From Fimbriimonas sp. (GTDB lineage: Bacteria > Armatimonadota > Fimbriimonadia > Fimbriimonadales > Fimbriimonadaceae), in NCBI GenBank assembly GCA_030447945.1, contig JAUJNV010000015.1, forward strand, positions 1-51,266: 51,266 nucleotides of DNA, in the 5' to 3' direction. Below are positions 17,799-27,819 of the stretch, piece by piece. Position 1 is the first letter of the stretch; each line of letters starts with the position of its first letter. The notes beneath the pieces were generated by a model. The model made no database searches. It saw nothing but the letters and a program-made list of their open reading frames with translations, and was not told the origin of the DNA. The translations under genes and the position numbers were made by a program.

Positions 17799-20373
17799 AT
17801 GCTCGCCGCTCTCGTCCTCCTCACCGCCACGCAAGCGCCCGCGTTCGCTCCTCCACACCTGTGGGCGGCGGGGTTGCCGCGCCGCCTCGGATTCCGCTCG
17901 TGGGGGACGTGGACGCTGATGGATATGGGGACCTGATCTGTGTCTATCCCCCGGGTGCCGCGATCATCGACGTCTCGCTGAGCGAGAAGGGGCAGAAGGC
18001 GGGGGTGCCGTTTCAAGCGCTGACCGGCTGGGGGAAAGACTGCCAGGCGGCGATCGCCGGGGAGTTCGACGATAAGCCGGGGGCGGACGTGGCGGGGCTC
18101 TTCGGCGGCGACACGGTGCGGCTGGCGGGCGGCTTCGAGAACGGCAAATATAAGGATGTCCCGGACTGGGTCAAACTGCCCCGCCGCCTCCGCGCGGATG
18201 TCGCTTGCGGGCGGCAAGATCCTGATCTCCTCGCGCAAGGATCGCGTGGGGTTCGCCATCACCCCCGCGACCCGCGCCGTGTCCCCCTTGAGGCGCCCGT
18301 CCCGCCACCCTTCGACCCCAAGGCGTGGGGCCTTCGGTCCGAAGACCTCCAGTGGCTCACGGCGGACATGGACCGTGACGGCGACGAGGACGTGGTCGAA
18401 TTCCCGGTACGGAACGGCGCGCCACACCGCCCACGACATCCTCGTCTACCGCCGTCTCACCCCGGGCGAGAAGGACTGCGGACGGGCTGGCGAATGAGGA
18501 GGAGACGAAACTCGGCACGGACGCTCTGAATCCGGACACGGACAACGACGGCCTGCTCGACGGCTGGGAGACGGGGAATGTCCGCGACCTGGACCTCAAG
18601 GCCCTGGGCTGCGACCCGCGCCGGATCGACCTGATCTGCCTGATCTCGCGCTACTCGAACGTGGACGAAAACCACGTGAAGGAGCTGGAGCGCGTCACGA
18701 AGAGCTTCGCCGAACTGGACGTGGCGAACCCGAACGGGAGCAAGGGGTTCTCTTTCCACCCCGTGTTCCTCGACCCGGTCCCGGAAAAGGACCACCCAAA
18801 CCCGTGGTGGACCAACCGCGACAAATATCGGCCGGCGAAGTGGAAGGGGCTGGTGCACTGGATGCAGATCACCCCCGGCGGAGGCGGACAGGCCGACCAG
18901 ATGGGGGACGCGAGTTCGTGCGGCGCGACGCCCTGTGGGCCGCCTTCATGCACGAATTCGGCCACCAGATCGGCATGGACCACCACGGGTTCTGGGAGCT
19001 CGGCTTGTGCCCCATCTACACGAGCATGATGAACTACGCCTACAGCTACGGGTTCGAGGACGACGGGGCCAAGATCCACTACAGCCACGGGCGGTTCAAG
19101 GAGTTCGTGCTGGACGAGCGCAACCTGAACGAGACCCTCCCGTTCCCTTACGAGAGGGTGAAGTTCCTCGAAAAAGGCCCCTACCGCTTCCGCCTCAAGC
19201 CGAAGGGGAACGCGACGCTGGTCGACTGGAACTGGAACGGGTCTTTGGCGAGAGAAGGATCCGCGCCGACATCAACTACTCCTACTCGACCAACGCGGGC
19301 ACGCGGGACGACGTGGGGAAGGCGATGACCTCGCCGTGGCTTTTCGTTCACGAGAAGAAGGCGTGGATCGCCTATGGCCGGCACGAGGAGAAGGCGGACC
19401 CCAAGATCGATCCGACCATCAGCCCCGACCGGCCCGGCGACCTACCTGCGGGGGCTCGTGGAGCCGCGCAAGTGGAAGTCGCCGATCAAGATCAACGGGC
19501 CCGAGCGGCTGGCGGGCGACCCGGTGGCGGCGAGCAAGGACGGCTGGGTCTTCCTCGCCTATCCGGCGAAGGGGATCCGGGCTCGACGGCGTCGTGATAC
19601 GCCGCCTGCGCGGCGCGTACACGAGCGCCCCGATGCTCGTCCCCGGCACGACCTCCGCCACCGTCCCGACGCTCGGCGTCTCCAAGGACCGGCTCTACCT
19701 CTTCCTCTGGAACCCCGCGACGGGCGACGTGACGTACCACACGCTCGGGAGGAACGGACGGCTCTCGCCCGCGCAATCCTGGGGAAGAGCACCATCCCCG
19801 TCGGTATGGCCCTCGATCCAATCCGCCGCGAGGTCATCCTCGGCGCGGCGGGGGACCAGGACAAGGCGCGCCCCTCACGCTGGCAGATCCGCGCGCTACG
19901 AGGAACGGGCGGGGACGCTGGTCGAGAAGAGGCGCGAGTTCATCGAGGGCGAGGCAGGCGGCTCACGCGGCTACGGGCGCGCCACGGTGCTCTTCGACGC
20001 TTCGAGAGAGGAAGGCCCGAACGGGCGCATCTACTTTTTCGGGCGTGGCCTCACGACGAAGGAGACGCCCTGGTCCTGCACCTACGTCGCCCACGAGATC
20101 GCGGACAAGTCCGTGCGCGGCGGGTGGCTCGTGAAACGGTTCTACGACGAGTGGACCCAGACGCGGTCGGCCCCCGCCGCGGCCTGGTTCGACGGGGACA
20201 TCATCTGGGCCTACCGCTGGGTGGACGGCGGGCAGGGCACGACGGACAACAACCTGCACGTCGGCTACCGAGCCCTCGGCATCGGCGACAAGCCGATGGG
20301 CGACCACGACGACCTCACGTTCTTCAAACAGATCGGCATCCGCCGGTCGATCCTGTACGTGGGTAGTGGGTAG
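17799..20373 (+). CDS. Secreted metzincin-type metalloprotease with FG-GAP and DSDGDGL calcium repeats (frameshifted)
   Basis: The start MLAALVLLTATQAPAFA is a clear signal peptide at ATG 17799. Next come FG-GAP-like blades (LVGDVDADGYGDLICVYPPG; DMDRDGDEDVVEF), a thrombospondin-3-like calcium repeat (ALNPDTDNDGLLDGWE), and the protease core FMHEFGHQIGMDHHGFW. The latter is HExxHxxGxxH zinc binding, followed by a Met-turn-like YTSMMNYAYSYGF. The C-terminal ~450 residues form a propeller-like region (GLVEPRKWKSPIKINGPERL, WNPATGDVTYHTLGR) ending ILYVGSG. About 858 codons with several frame changes. Likely an extracellular zinc protease. Confidence 0.8.
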
Positions 20374-20430
20374 TCGGTAGTGGGTGGCTTCTACTCAGGA
20401 GGACAAGCCACCCACTGCCACCACCACTAC
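20356..20430. repeat. Degenerate tandem-word palindrome (GTAGTGGGT type)
   Basis: GTGGGTAGTGGGTAGTCGGT-type words ending in GTGGGTGGCTT are mirrored after a 14-nt loop by AAGCCACCCACTGCC and CCACCACCACTAC. The first bases overlap the last codons and stop of the metalloprotease. It probably forms a strong hairpin at the 3' end. Confidence 0.65.
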
Positions 20431-20591
20431 AGGTGATGCTGTTGTCGTCGAACGTTCCGCACTCCGTGGACGCGTTGGAGGACTCGGCACTGTACGACAT
20501 CTTCAGCCCGCGTCGGTGCAGATGGGGATCGACATGCTCGCGCCCGCCGCTCAAGACTGAACACCGCAGGGTCGGGGCGCATCCCACCCAT
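20431..20591. other. Intergenic, nothing recognised
   Basis: No gene or clear regulatory site is seen between the palindrome and the start of the glycosidase gene. Confidence 0.4.
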
Positions 20592-21836
20592 ATGCCCACC
20601 GAACGGCGCGACGGTATCTTTCCGACCTTTTTCCTGTCTGGGTTCGAGTGCGCGACCTTCCACTGGAAGCAGGAGGGGCGGCGCAATTGATCGTGGAGGA
20701 GACCGGGCACCGGGAGCAGGTGGCCGAGGACTATTCCATGCTCGCCAAGCACGGCTTCGGGGTCGCCCGCGAGGCGTGCCGTGGCCGATGGTGGACACGG
20801 GGGAAGGGTACGACCTCGACGGCCTGGAGCCCATCCTCCAAGCCCAGCGGGACTGTAAGATCCTGCCGATCTGGGACCTCTGCCACTACGGATATCCGGA
20901 CCGGCTCGACCCCTTCGAGGACGAGGACGGCTTCGTCAGGCGTTCGCCGCCTACTGCCGCGCCGTCGCGGAGCGGGTGATTCCCGGCAGCACGGGCCCCG
21001 CACTTCTTCACGCCGATCAACGAGATCACCTTCGCCTTTATGGGCGGCGAGTGGGGCTGGACCGCGCCGTACCACAACACCAAGGAGGACCGGTACCGCC
21101 TGCGCGACATCCTCTGCCGCGCGTCCATCGCGGGCGTGAACGCGATCCGCGAAGTCGACCCCGAGGCGCGGATGGTGCACGTCGACCCGCTCATCGTGGT
21201 CGTTCCGCCGGAGGACCGCCCGGATCTCGCCGACGAGGCGCGGCACGAGATGTACAACGACACCTTCTACGCTTGGGACGTCCTCGGGGGAAGCGCCCCG
21301 AGTTCGGCGGCTCGCCGGAGGTGCTCGACATCGTGGGCGTGAACTGCTACTCGTTCGGCCAGATGGAGTTTGGCGAAGAGAAAGGGCCTCACCAGTCGCT
21401 CGGCCCCCGCGATCCGCGCATCGAGCCCCTCTGCGACCTCCTCCGGATAGCCTGGGACCGGTACCAGCGCCCGATGATCATCGCCGAGACCAGCGGCCTG
21501 AGCGACGGCCGCCCGGCGTGGCTCAACGACGTGATGGAGGAGTCCCTGGCCGCCGTGCGCGGGGATCGACCTCCACGGCATCTGCCTCTTTCCCGGGTCG
21601 ACATGCCCGACTGGCACAAAGGGGGCTGGCTGCACAACGGCGTCTGCGACCTCGTGGGCCCGAACCTCGACCGCGTCCCCTACGAGCCGTACGTCCAGGA
21701 GCTCCGTCGCTGGCAGAAGATCCTCAACCGCGTCGAAGAGCTCGACGAGGACCCGTTCAGCGACCCGGTCGACCTGAACGACGTGGTCCAGGCCGCACAC
21801 CGCCTGAAGACGAAGTCGGACCAGAACTGGAGTTAG
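20592..21836 (+). CDS. Clan GH-A glycoside hydrolase, beta-glucosidase-like (frameshifted)
   Basis: The start MPTERRDGIFPTFFLSGFEC at ATG 20592 leads to ILPIWDLCHYGYPDRLDPFE, VIPGSTG and FFTPINEITFAFMGGEWGW. The Asn-Glu pair (INE) is the clan GH-A acid/base. DIVGVNCYSFGQMEF follows, then RPMIIAETSGLSDGRPAW, where the Glu is the candidate nucleophile. LFPGVDMPDW and HNGVCDL follow. It has no signal peptide. The shape resembles the GH1-related glycosidases often annotated as beta-glucosidase/6-phospho-beta-glucosidase or found fused to dTDP-sugar reductases. The substrate is unknown. Three or four indels break the frame. Confidence 0.72.
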
Positions 21837-21923
21837 CCGCAAGCCCGAAGGGCTGTGCCCCAGGAGAGCGAACCACGCCCGCCGGGCTGTCCCCGCAGTA
21901 TGTTGCTGCCCGCGAACCGGCGG

Positions 21924-21981
21924 CCCCCACCCCACCCCCACACGGCCGTACCATCGCACCCCCCCCCACAAAAACCCCCCC
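21924..21981 (-). other. C-runs; possible G-quadruplex on the minus strand
   Basis: Several runs of four to nine C on the plus strand (21924-21939 and 21958-21981) separated by one to a few bases give G-runs on the minus strand that could fold into quadruplexes downstream of the thioredoxin gene terminator. Homopolymer lengths may be inaccurate. Confidence 0.4.
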
Positions 21982-22015
21982 GCTACACCCCTGCGGGCTT
22001 GGGGAGAGAAAAGGG

Positions 22016-22039
22016 CCCCTCGCCGCGAATGGCGAGGGG
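22016..22039 (-). terminator. Rho-independent terminator of the thioredoxin gene
   Basis: CCCCTCGCC and GGCGAGGGG form a perfect 9-bp stem with a 6-nt loop, 16 bases after the TAA. On the minus strand it is followed by GGGGCCC-side sequence and TTTTCTC. Confidence 0.7.
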
Positions 22040-22055
22040 TTGCTCGATCGGCAGG

Positions 22056-23186
22056 TTACTTGCCCGCGACCGCGTTGACGAGTTGCTCGACCATGGTGTC
22101 GATCGGCTCTTTCTGGAATCCCAGGAACTTGCCCTGAATGACTCCCTTCTCGTCGATCACGTACACCGTCGGCCAGCCGCGCACGTTCCACGCGGTGGCG
22201 ATGGGGCCGCTCGTGCTTCCGTCCATGGCGGATCGGAAGTTGATGCCTTCGTCACTGAACCTCTTACGGAGATCGGACCGATCTCCTCCGTCGCTGTTGA
22301 TTCCGATGAGAGCAAAAGGCTTGTCCTTATAGGTTTCGACCTTCTGCTTCAGGTGTGGCAGCGACGCGCGGCAAGGCCCTCACCAAAAGCCCCAGAACTC
22401 CATCACGACGACTTTGCCGCGGTAGTCGCTCAGTTTGAACTTCTTGCCGTCGATGTCTTCCGACTCGAAGTCGGGCGCCATCTTGCCGACGACCAGGTTC
22501 TCGGCCTCGTACACCGCCGCCTTGGCGCGCTTGCCCGCCGTGGTGTCCGGGTACTTCGCGAGGATCTGCTGGTTGATCTCCGCGACCTTCGCGGCGTCCT
22601 CCCGATAGAGGGCCGCGCGTCGGCCGAGCACCGCCGCGAGCACTTCCGGGTTCTTGCTCATGCGTTCGACGCGGGCGAGCAGCGCCTCCGTCCGGGCCCG
22701 GAGCTGCTCGGGAGTCTCCCCGGCAGATGGAACCACCGTCAGCCGCGGTACGTAGCTCGCGAACTGGGCCGAGTTGGCGAAGCCGCGGAGGAGAGCCCCC
22801 TGGGCCATTTCGGCGGCGTAGGGGTCGCCCATGATCATCGCCGTCTGGGCCGTCATGGCCCAGGCGTTAAAGGCCGCGCTCGTCTTGCCATACTCCAGGG
22901 CGAGCGCCCGGAACTTCGGATAGTATTCGCGGGCCGGGTTCTTGGCCGGGTCCAGCTTGACCGCCCGGCGCTCCTCTGCGGTGCGCGCCTGCATGAGCGG
23001 TTTGTGATACTCCTGCATAGCCGCCCCAAACTCTTTTTGGAGTGCGGCGACGGCGGCCTCTTCGGGCGTGGGCTGCGGTGCCTGCTGCGAAAGCAACAGG
23101 AGCGGCGTCACGCTACCGGCTCTAGCGATGGGTGCTGTGACCAGCACCATCGCGAGAGCCGCGACGACGTGTTTCGTAAAGTTCAT
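22056..23186 (-). CDS. Exported TlpA-like thioredoxin with in-frame TGA at the first active-site Cys position
   Basis: The ATG at 23186 has AAAGGAGGAGACC before it. MNFTKHVVAALAMVLVTAPI is a signal peptide. An alpha-helical region of about 200 residues precedes the thioredoxin domain (APDFESEDIDGKKFKLSDYR, GKVVVMEFWGFW). There the frame meets TGA (22380-22382, codon 269) followed by GPCRASLPHLK, so the active site reads W-TGA-G-P-C where W-C-G-P-C is expected. After the TGA the frame stays open for 107 codons with clear thioredoxin sequence (ALIGINSDGGDRSDLRKRF, WNVRGWPTVYVIDEKGVIQG) to TAA 22056. Either the TGA encodes selenocysteine or it is a single-base error. No other defect exists in the gene. 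Confidence 0.85.
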
Positions 23187-23268
23187 GGTCTCCTCCTTTA
23201 TGTGAGACGATTGCGACTGTTTACCTTTTTTAGACGTCCGCCGACGCGGTCGGTGCATAGTCGTCCGC

Positions 23269-23724
23269 ATGAGCGAGCAACGGTTTAGGGCGACGATGGT
23301 GCGGGAGGGGAAGCGGGCGACGGTCCCGCTGCCGTTCGACCCGAACGAAGTGTGGGGCGCCCGGGAGCGGCATCACGTCGCAGGAACGGTAAACGGCTGC
23401 ACGATCCGGGGGCCCTTGCGAGAGGAAGCCTCGGGGCATACCCTCCCCCTCGGCCCCGCCTGGCTGCGCGACAACCCTTTGCCCGAGGGCGAAGAGCTGG
23501 ACGTCGCGCTACGCCCGGAGGGTCCCCAGGCCGAGCTGTTGGCCGAGGACATCGCCGCCGCCCTCGCCGCCCAGCCCGAAGCCGCCGCCTTCTTCTCCTC
23601 CCTCGCCACCTTCTACCGGAAGGGCTACCTAACCTGGATCGACAGCGCCAAACGCCCCGCCACCCGCACCGCCCGGATCGCCGAAACGGTGAGGCTGCTA
23701 GCCTCGGGGCAGAAGCAGAGGTAG
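23269..23724 (+). CDS. DUF1905 / YdeI-type (bacteriocin-protection-like) protein
   Basis: An intact 151-aa frame, MSEQRFRATMVREGKRATVP. The N-terminal half is a DUF1905 small beta-barrel (ATVPLPFDPNEVWGARERHH, VNGCTIRGPL, LPLGPAWLRDN). The C-terminal half is YdeI/OmpD-associated sequence (AAFFSSLATFYRKGYLTWID, then KRPATRTARIAETVRLLASG). Cytosolic, no signal. Some homologues were linked to protection against bacteriocins, but the biochemical role is unclear. It is transcribed divergently from the thioredoxin gene with 82 bases between the starts. Confidence 0.85.
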   Translation: MSEQRFRATMVREGKRATVPLPFDPNEVWGARERHHVAGTVNGCTIRGPLREEASGHTLPLGPAWLRDNPLPEGEELDVALRPEGPQAELLAEDIAAALAAQPEAAAFFSSLATFYRKGYLTWIDSAKRPATRTARIAETVRLLASGQKQR

Positions 23725-23759
23725 TGGGGGGGCGCCTGCACCGCTTCATGGAGAGCCGA

Positions 23760-24005
23760 CTACCGCGAGGGGGACGGAGAACGCTCCAGCGTCTCCAGGG
23801 CGAGGGCGCTCGCTCCCTCCAGGTCCATCGCCATACCCTCGGCACTCGCCGCATCGAAGCCCTCGTTCCCGAGCGTCTCGCGCAGGGATGCGAGAAGCGC
23901 CGTCTCCGCCGGGGCGTCGACCGGCGATATGGGCATGGGCTGCTGTAGGCGAGCGGAATAGACGGTATTGGGTCCGCCATTTTGGCGACGCGGAGAAACC
24001 GCCAT
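23760..24005 (-). pseudogene. C-terminal fragment of a COG3899/COG3903-type predicted ATPase regulator
   Basis: The end of this short frame reads ETALLASLRETLGNEGFDAA and SAEGMAMDLEGASALALETL. That is the typical last segment (LR--LG---F-AAWAEG-AM-LE-A-ALAL) of large AfsR/LuxR-like ATPases with TPR repeats. The rest of such a protein (over 700 residues) is absent, so this is a leftover or a rearranged end. It could also be a small independent ORF, since the frame is intact at 81 aa. Confidence 0.5.
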
Positions 24006-24011
24006 CCTAAT

Positions 24012-24404
24012 CTACAGCCGCTTCTCGTTGCTGGTTCCTCCCTGCTGCACCTCACCGACCGTGCCGGGGCGGAAGGCGAGGGCCCAGCCGGCTACCTTCG
24101 GCCAAACCCTCACCAGGAACACGGCTTGGTCCCAGAACCTCATCTTTCCGAAGAAGGGGCGGATGTACACAGCCGTAAGGCGTACACCTTGGAGGGCTGC
24201 CTTCTCCGGCGAGCGGCGGGTCGGCATGAGGTCATTCGAGACGAGGATCCAGCCCTCTTTGGCGGCCTTGGGGATCCAGTCCAGATCCGCGGCCTCCGCA
24301 CCATACACCTTCCGTAGGGCGCGAGCCTCGTGCTCTGTGTCGAGGGCATCGAGGGCCCCCGTGATTCGGAAGGAGAGGTCGTTGTCCGGGAGAAAGCGGA
24401 CCAT
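24012..24404 (-). CDS. PIN-like domain protein, candidate toxin
   Basis: 130 aa, intact. MVRFLPDNDLSFRITGALDA starts with the PIN-like first acidic motif (F-DNDLS-RI--AL). ADLDWIPKAAKEGWILVSND contains the W-P---KEGW-LV--D block. Then come a basic region with RRSPEKAALQG, YIRPFFGKMRFWDQAVFLVR and VWPKVAGWALAFRPGTVGEV. This is the DUF5615/VapC45-like PIN family, presumed ribonucleases of toxin-antitoxin pairs. AAAGGG lies before the ATG. No antitoxin ORF is clear upstream; a short frame ending VRNAAFFEGLGSSA stops 16 bases before the start and could be the end of one. Confidence 0.65.
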   Translation of the reverse strand: MVRFLPDNDLSFRITGALDALDTEHEARALRKVYGAEAADLDWIPKAAKEGWILVSNDLMPTRRSPEKAALQGVRLTAVYIRPFFGKMRFWDQAVFLVRVWPKVAGWALAFRPGTVGEVQQGGTSNEKRL

Positions 24405-24501
24405 GCCGGAAGCCCTTTACGCAGAGGAGCCCAATCCCTCGAAGAAGGCTGCGTTGCGCACGGCTTGGGGCGTCAGCCGTACCAAGTCGACGGCGCCTCT
24501 C

Positions 24502-27500
24502 CTAGCCGCCCTTCCGGCCCGTCGGCGGCAGATTCGGCTTCACCGTCCGGTCCGGGTTCTTCTTAAGTTGATCCAGCAGGTGGCGGACCGCCGCTTCGAG
24601 TTGGGGGTCTTGGCCTTTGGCCAGAAGATCAGGGCGGGCATCGATGGGGATGTCCGGCTCGATGCCTTTGTTTTCGGCGATCCACTCGCCGGTCTTCGGT
24701 TCGAAGCGGGTGTAGCCGGGGGCGGTGATGGAGCCGCCGTCCATGAGATCGCGCGCGTCGGCAATGCCCACCAGGGCACCCATGGTGCGGGTGCCGATTA
24801 GGGCGCCGAGGCCCATGTCGCGGAACATCCAGGGGGTGAGGTCGCCGCCGGAGCCGGCGTACTCGTTGATCAGCATCGCCTTCGGGCCGTTGATCGCGAG
24901 CACCTCCGAGGTGCCCGTCCAGTTTCGCGCGATCATCACCGTCTGACGGCGACGGGCGAGCGTCGGGATGACCATCGGCTGGGGGAAGCCGCCCGAGTTG
25001 AAGCGGCCGTCCAGGATGATGGCGTCCTTGTCCGTCTGGCCGTAGTAGCCGCCGATGAATTCGATCTGTCCCTCGGTGGCCGTGTTCGGGTAGTGGATGT
25101 AGCCGATGCGGCCACCCGACAGTTCCGCCACGCGGCGACGGTTGCCTTCCGTCCACTCATAGTAGCGCAGGCTCGTCTCGCTGGGGACCGGGCGCACCGG
25201 GATCTTCCGCGCGCCGTCGAGGGTCGGCCGGTCGTTCACGGTGAGCGTCACGACCGCGCCCGCCTTGTTGATCAGCAAGGAGTTCGGGTGGACGCTCGCG
25301 TCCACCGGCTGCCCCTCCATCGCGAGCAGGTAGTCGCCCCGCTTAACGATCAACACCGGCTCACCGAGGGCCTCGCCGCGTCTCGTCGGTCATCGTGCCG
25401 CGGTAGATCCGCCGGAACCGCAGCCACCCTGCCGCCCGCTCGGAGTCCGCGCCGAGCGCGGCGGCGCTGGCCGCGCGGTCGGTTGAACTTGGCGTCGGGG
25501 CAGGGTCGTCGACGTAGGCGTGGGATGTGCCGAGCTCGCCGACCATCAGGCCGAGCACGTAGCTCAGGTCGCTCCGGTGGCTTGCGTGGTCCAGGTACCG
25601 CTCGTAGTGCCGGCCGACGGCCCGCCAGTCGAGGCCCCCCATATCCGCACGGAGGAAATAGTCGCGCTCGAAGCGCCACGCCTCCCAGAACATCTGCCGC
25701 CACTCCGCCCGTGGATCGACCCGCGTTTCGATCTGCCGGGTCTCCACCCGGCCCGCGCCGTGGGCCTGCCCGGGCTTGACGTCGGCCAGGCCAAGGGTGT
25801 CGCCTGCGAAGTAGGCGAGCTTCGTGCGACCGGGGTTGAGGTCGTACGCTCCCGGCTGGCCCTCGAAGATCGCGACCGCTTCCCGCGTCCGCAGGTCGAA
25901 GCGCCGCAGCTTGCCCCGGGTGTAGTGGAAGACGCCCTCCTTCGCGCCGAAGAGCAGGCCCGGCCAGTTGCCGGGCAGGGGCAGCACGACGGCTCGGTCG
26001 GCGATGCCGTCCAGATCGATCCGCGTCTCCGGGCGTGCGGCGGCCGCCGACTCTTTGGCTCCGTCGCCGTCGTCCGCCGTACGGGGAAAGAGGGGGTTCG
26101 GGAGGTCCTTGGTGAGCGGGATCACGAAGATCCGGTCGGCGTCGTCCACCTTGAGGCTCTGCTCGAATCGCCCCTCGCCCGGGCTGAAGGACCGGGCGGA
26201 CGTGAAGTAGAGGTACTTGCCGGAGAGGTCGAAAGTGGGGTTCAGGTCGTCGTAGCGCCCCTCCGTCACCTTCGTGGTTTGGCCGGTCGCCACCTCGTAG
26301 AGGTAGATCGCCCCAAACCCCGTTTTGACGGGTGCGGAGTACGCGATCCAGCGGCCGTCGGGCGACCAGTCGTAGTACGTGCCCCAGCTCGCGAACTCCT
26401 GCTTATAGACCGGCTTCGACTGGCGGGTGGCCGGGTCGAGCACCATCAGCCGGTTGTCGGCGGTGAAGTAGGCGATCCGGGCGCCATCCGGGGAATAGGT
26501 GAAGCTCCGGATCTCCGGGCCGGTGTGGGCGCTGAGCGTCTTGGCTTCGCCGCCGGTGGCGGGCTGCGCGACGATCTGGAACTCGCCCGAGGCGTCCGTG
26601 AGGTAAGCGATCGTCTTGCCGTCGCGCGACCACTGGGGGGCCCGCTCCCGCACGCCGGGCGTCGCGGTGAGGTTGCGTGCGTCGCCGTTGGCAGCAACGT
26701 TGAATATCTCGCCGCGCGCGCCGACCGCCAGGCGCGAGCCGTTCGGGGAGGCGGCGACCGCGTCGATGTTGCGCCCGACCTTCAGGACGTAGGGCCGCGC
26801 GGAGAGTTCGTCGCCCCGCACCCGGAAGCTCAGCCGCTCATCCTTACCGGTGGCGACGTCGTAGGCGTGAAGGTAGCCGTCCCGTTCGAAGACGACGGTC
26901 TTGCCGTCGGTGCTCGGCCACCGGACGTCGCCATCCTTGTACCGGGTGAGCTGGACGTCCTTCTTCGTCCCGAGGTCGTGGCGGTACAGGTTGACGGTGC
27001 CCTGGTTTCGGTCGCTGGCGTAGACGATCCCGTTGCCGATCACCATCGGGAACCAGGAGTTTTCGCGTCCGCTCGGCAGCTCGGAGTAGGCGTTCGTCGC
27101 AAAGTCGTACAGAGAGATCCTGCCCTGCGAGCCGCCCCGGTACCGCCGCCAGTTCTGGTTGTGGGAGTTCATGCGGTTGTAGACCACCCGCTTTCCACCG
27201 GGGAAGAAGGATCCGTCCGCGAACTGGAGCAGTGGCGTCTCGTCGGGCAGGCCGCCGCTCGGGGCGACGGTCCACAGGCGCGCCTGGCGCGGTGTGAAGC
27301 TGCCGGCGGTCGAGGTGTAGGCGATCTTCCCGTCGGGGGTCCAGCCGACGACGCCTTCGCCGTTGGCGTCGTAGGTGAGCCGCCGCGGCGGGCCCCCTTC
27401 GAGCGGCATCACGTAGACGTCCGGGTTCCCGTCGTAGGAGGCGGCGAACGCCACCTGGCGGCCGTCGGGCGAGATCCGCGCCCGCCTCTCCTCGCCGGCG

Positions 27501-27682
27501 TGGGTCGTGAGCCGCCGTGCGTAGCCCTCTCCCCGGCGGTCCGCCATCCAGAGATCGGAGGCGTAGGTAAAGACCACGGTATCTCCGTGAACGGTGGTGA
27601 AGCGCATCAGGCGCATCTCGCCGGCCGGAGCAGGGTCTTGGGCAAACCCTACGGTGGCGGCGGCAAGGAGGAATAGGGTCAA
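24502..27682 (-). CDS. Tricorn-like protease with N-terminal beta-propeller (one frameshift)
   Basis: A TTG start at 27682 follows GAAGGAGAG. MTLFLLAAATVGFAQD is a signal peptide, so this version is exported. The first ~650 residues are PD40/TolB-type propeller repeats (ARRLTTHAGEERRARISPDG, VVGWTPDGKIAYTST, WSPDGRWIAYSAPV). The tricorn core follows: GELGTSHAYVDD supplies the Ser-His pair. After an indel near 25355-25370 come the PDZ part (GDYLLAMEGQPVD) and the S41 protease part with DGRFNSGG and NEYAGSGGD (nucleophile Ser), ending DIPIDARPDLLAKG. About 1060 codons. Tricorn degrades peptides to short products; the target is unknown. Confidence 0.9.
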
Positions 27683-27819
27683 CGGGTCTCTCCTTCAACC
27701 GCAGGGACCACAGAAAGCGATAGAGCCGAGAGCGTCAATTTGGGCACGGTAGCTCCAATTTACGTCTTCGGCCTCGATACGCACAACATATTTAAGCTAT
27801 CGTGGCATACGTGGCAGAT
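27683..27819. promoter_or_regulatory. Divergent promoter region, tricorn / LysR
   Basis: 137 bases between divergent starts, AT-richer than its flanks (atttaagctatcg near the LysR side). LysR regulators often control a divergently transcribed neighbour, so the tricorn gene is a candidate target. I do not see a certain T-N11-A operator. Confidence 0.4.

Noticed and set aside
22045..22060. CTGCCGATC next to the thioredoxin stop codon as a leader copy
   Set aside because: It overlaps the end of the coding sequence, has no hairpin before it and no gene start after it on that strand.
21855..23288. Plus-strand open frame of 477 codons opposite the thioredoxin gene
   Set aside because: Antisense shadow; the minus-strand gene has ribosome site, signal peptide, thioredoxin motifs and terminator.
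25520..27676. Long plus-strand open frame of 718 codons opposite the tricorn-like gene
   Set aside because: It is the antisense shadow of a clear GC-rich coding sequence; its translation is low in complexity and matches no family.
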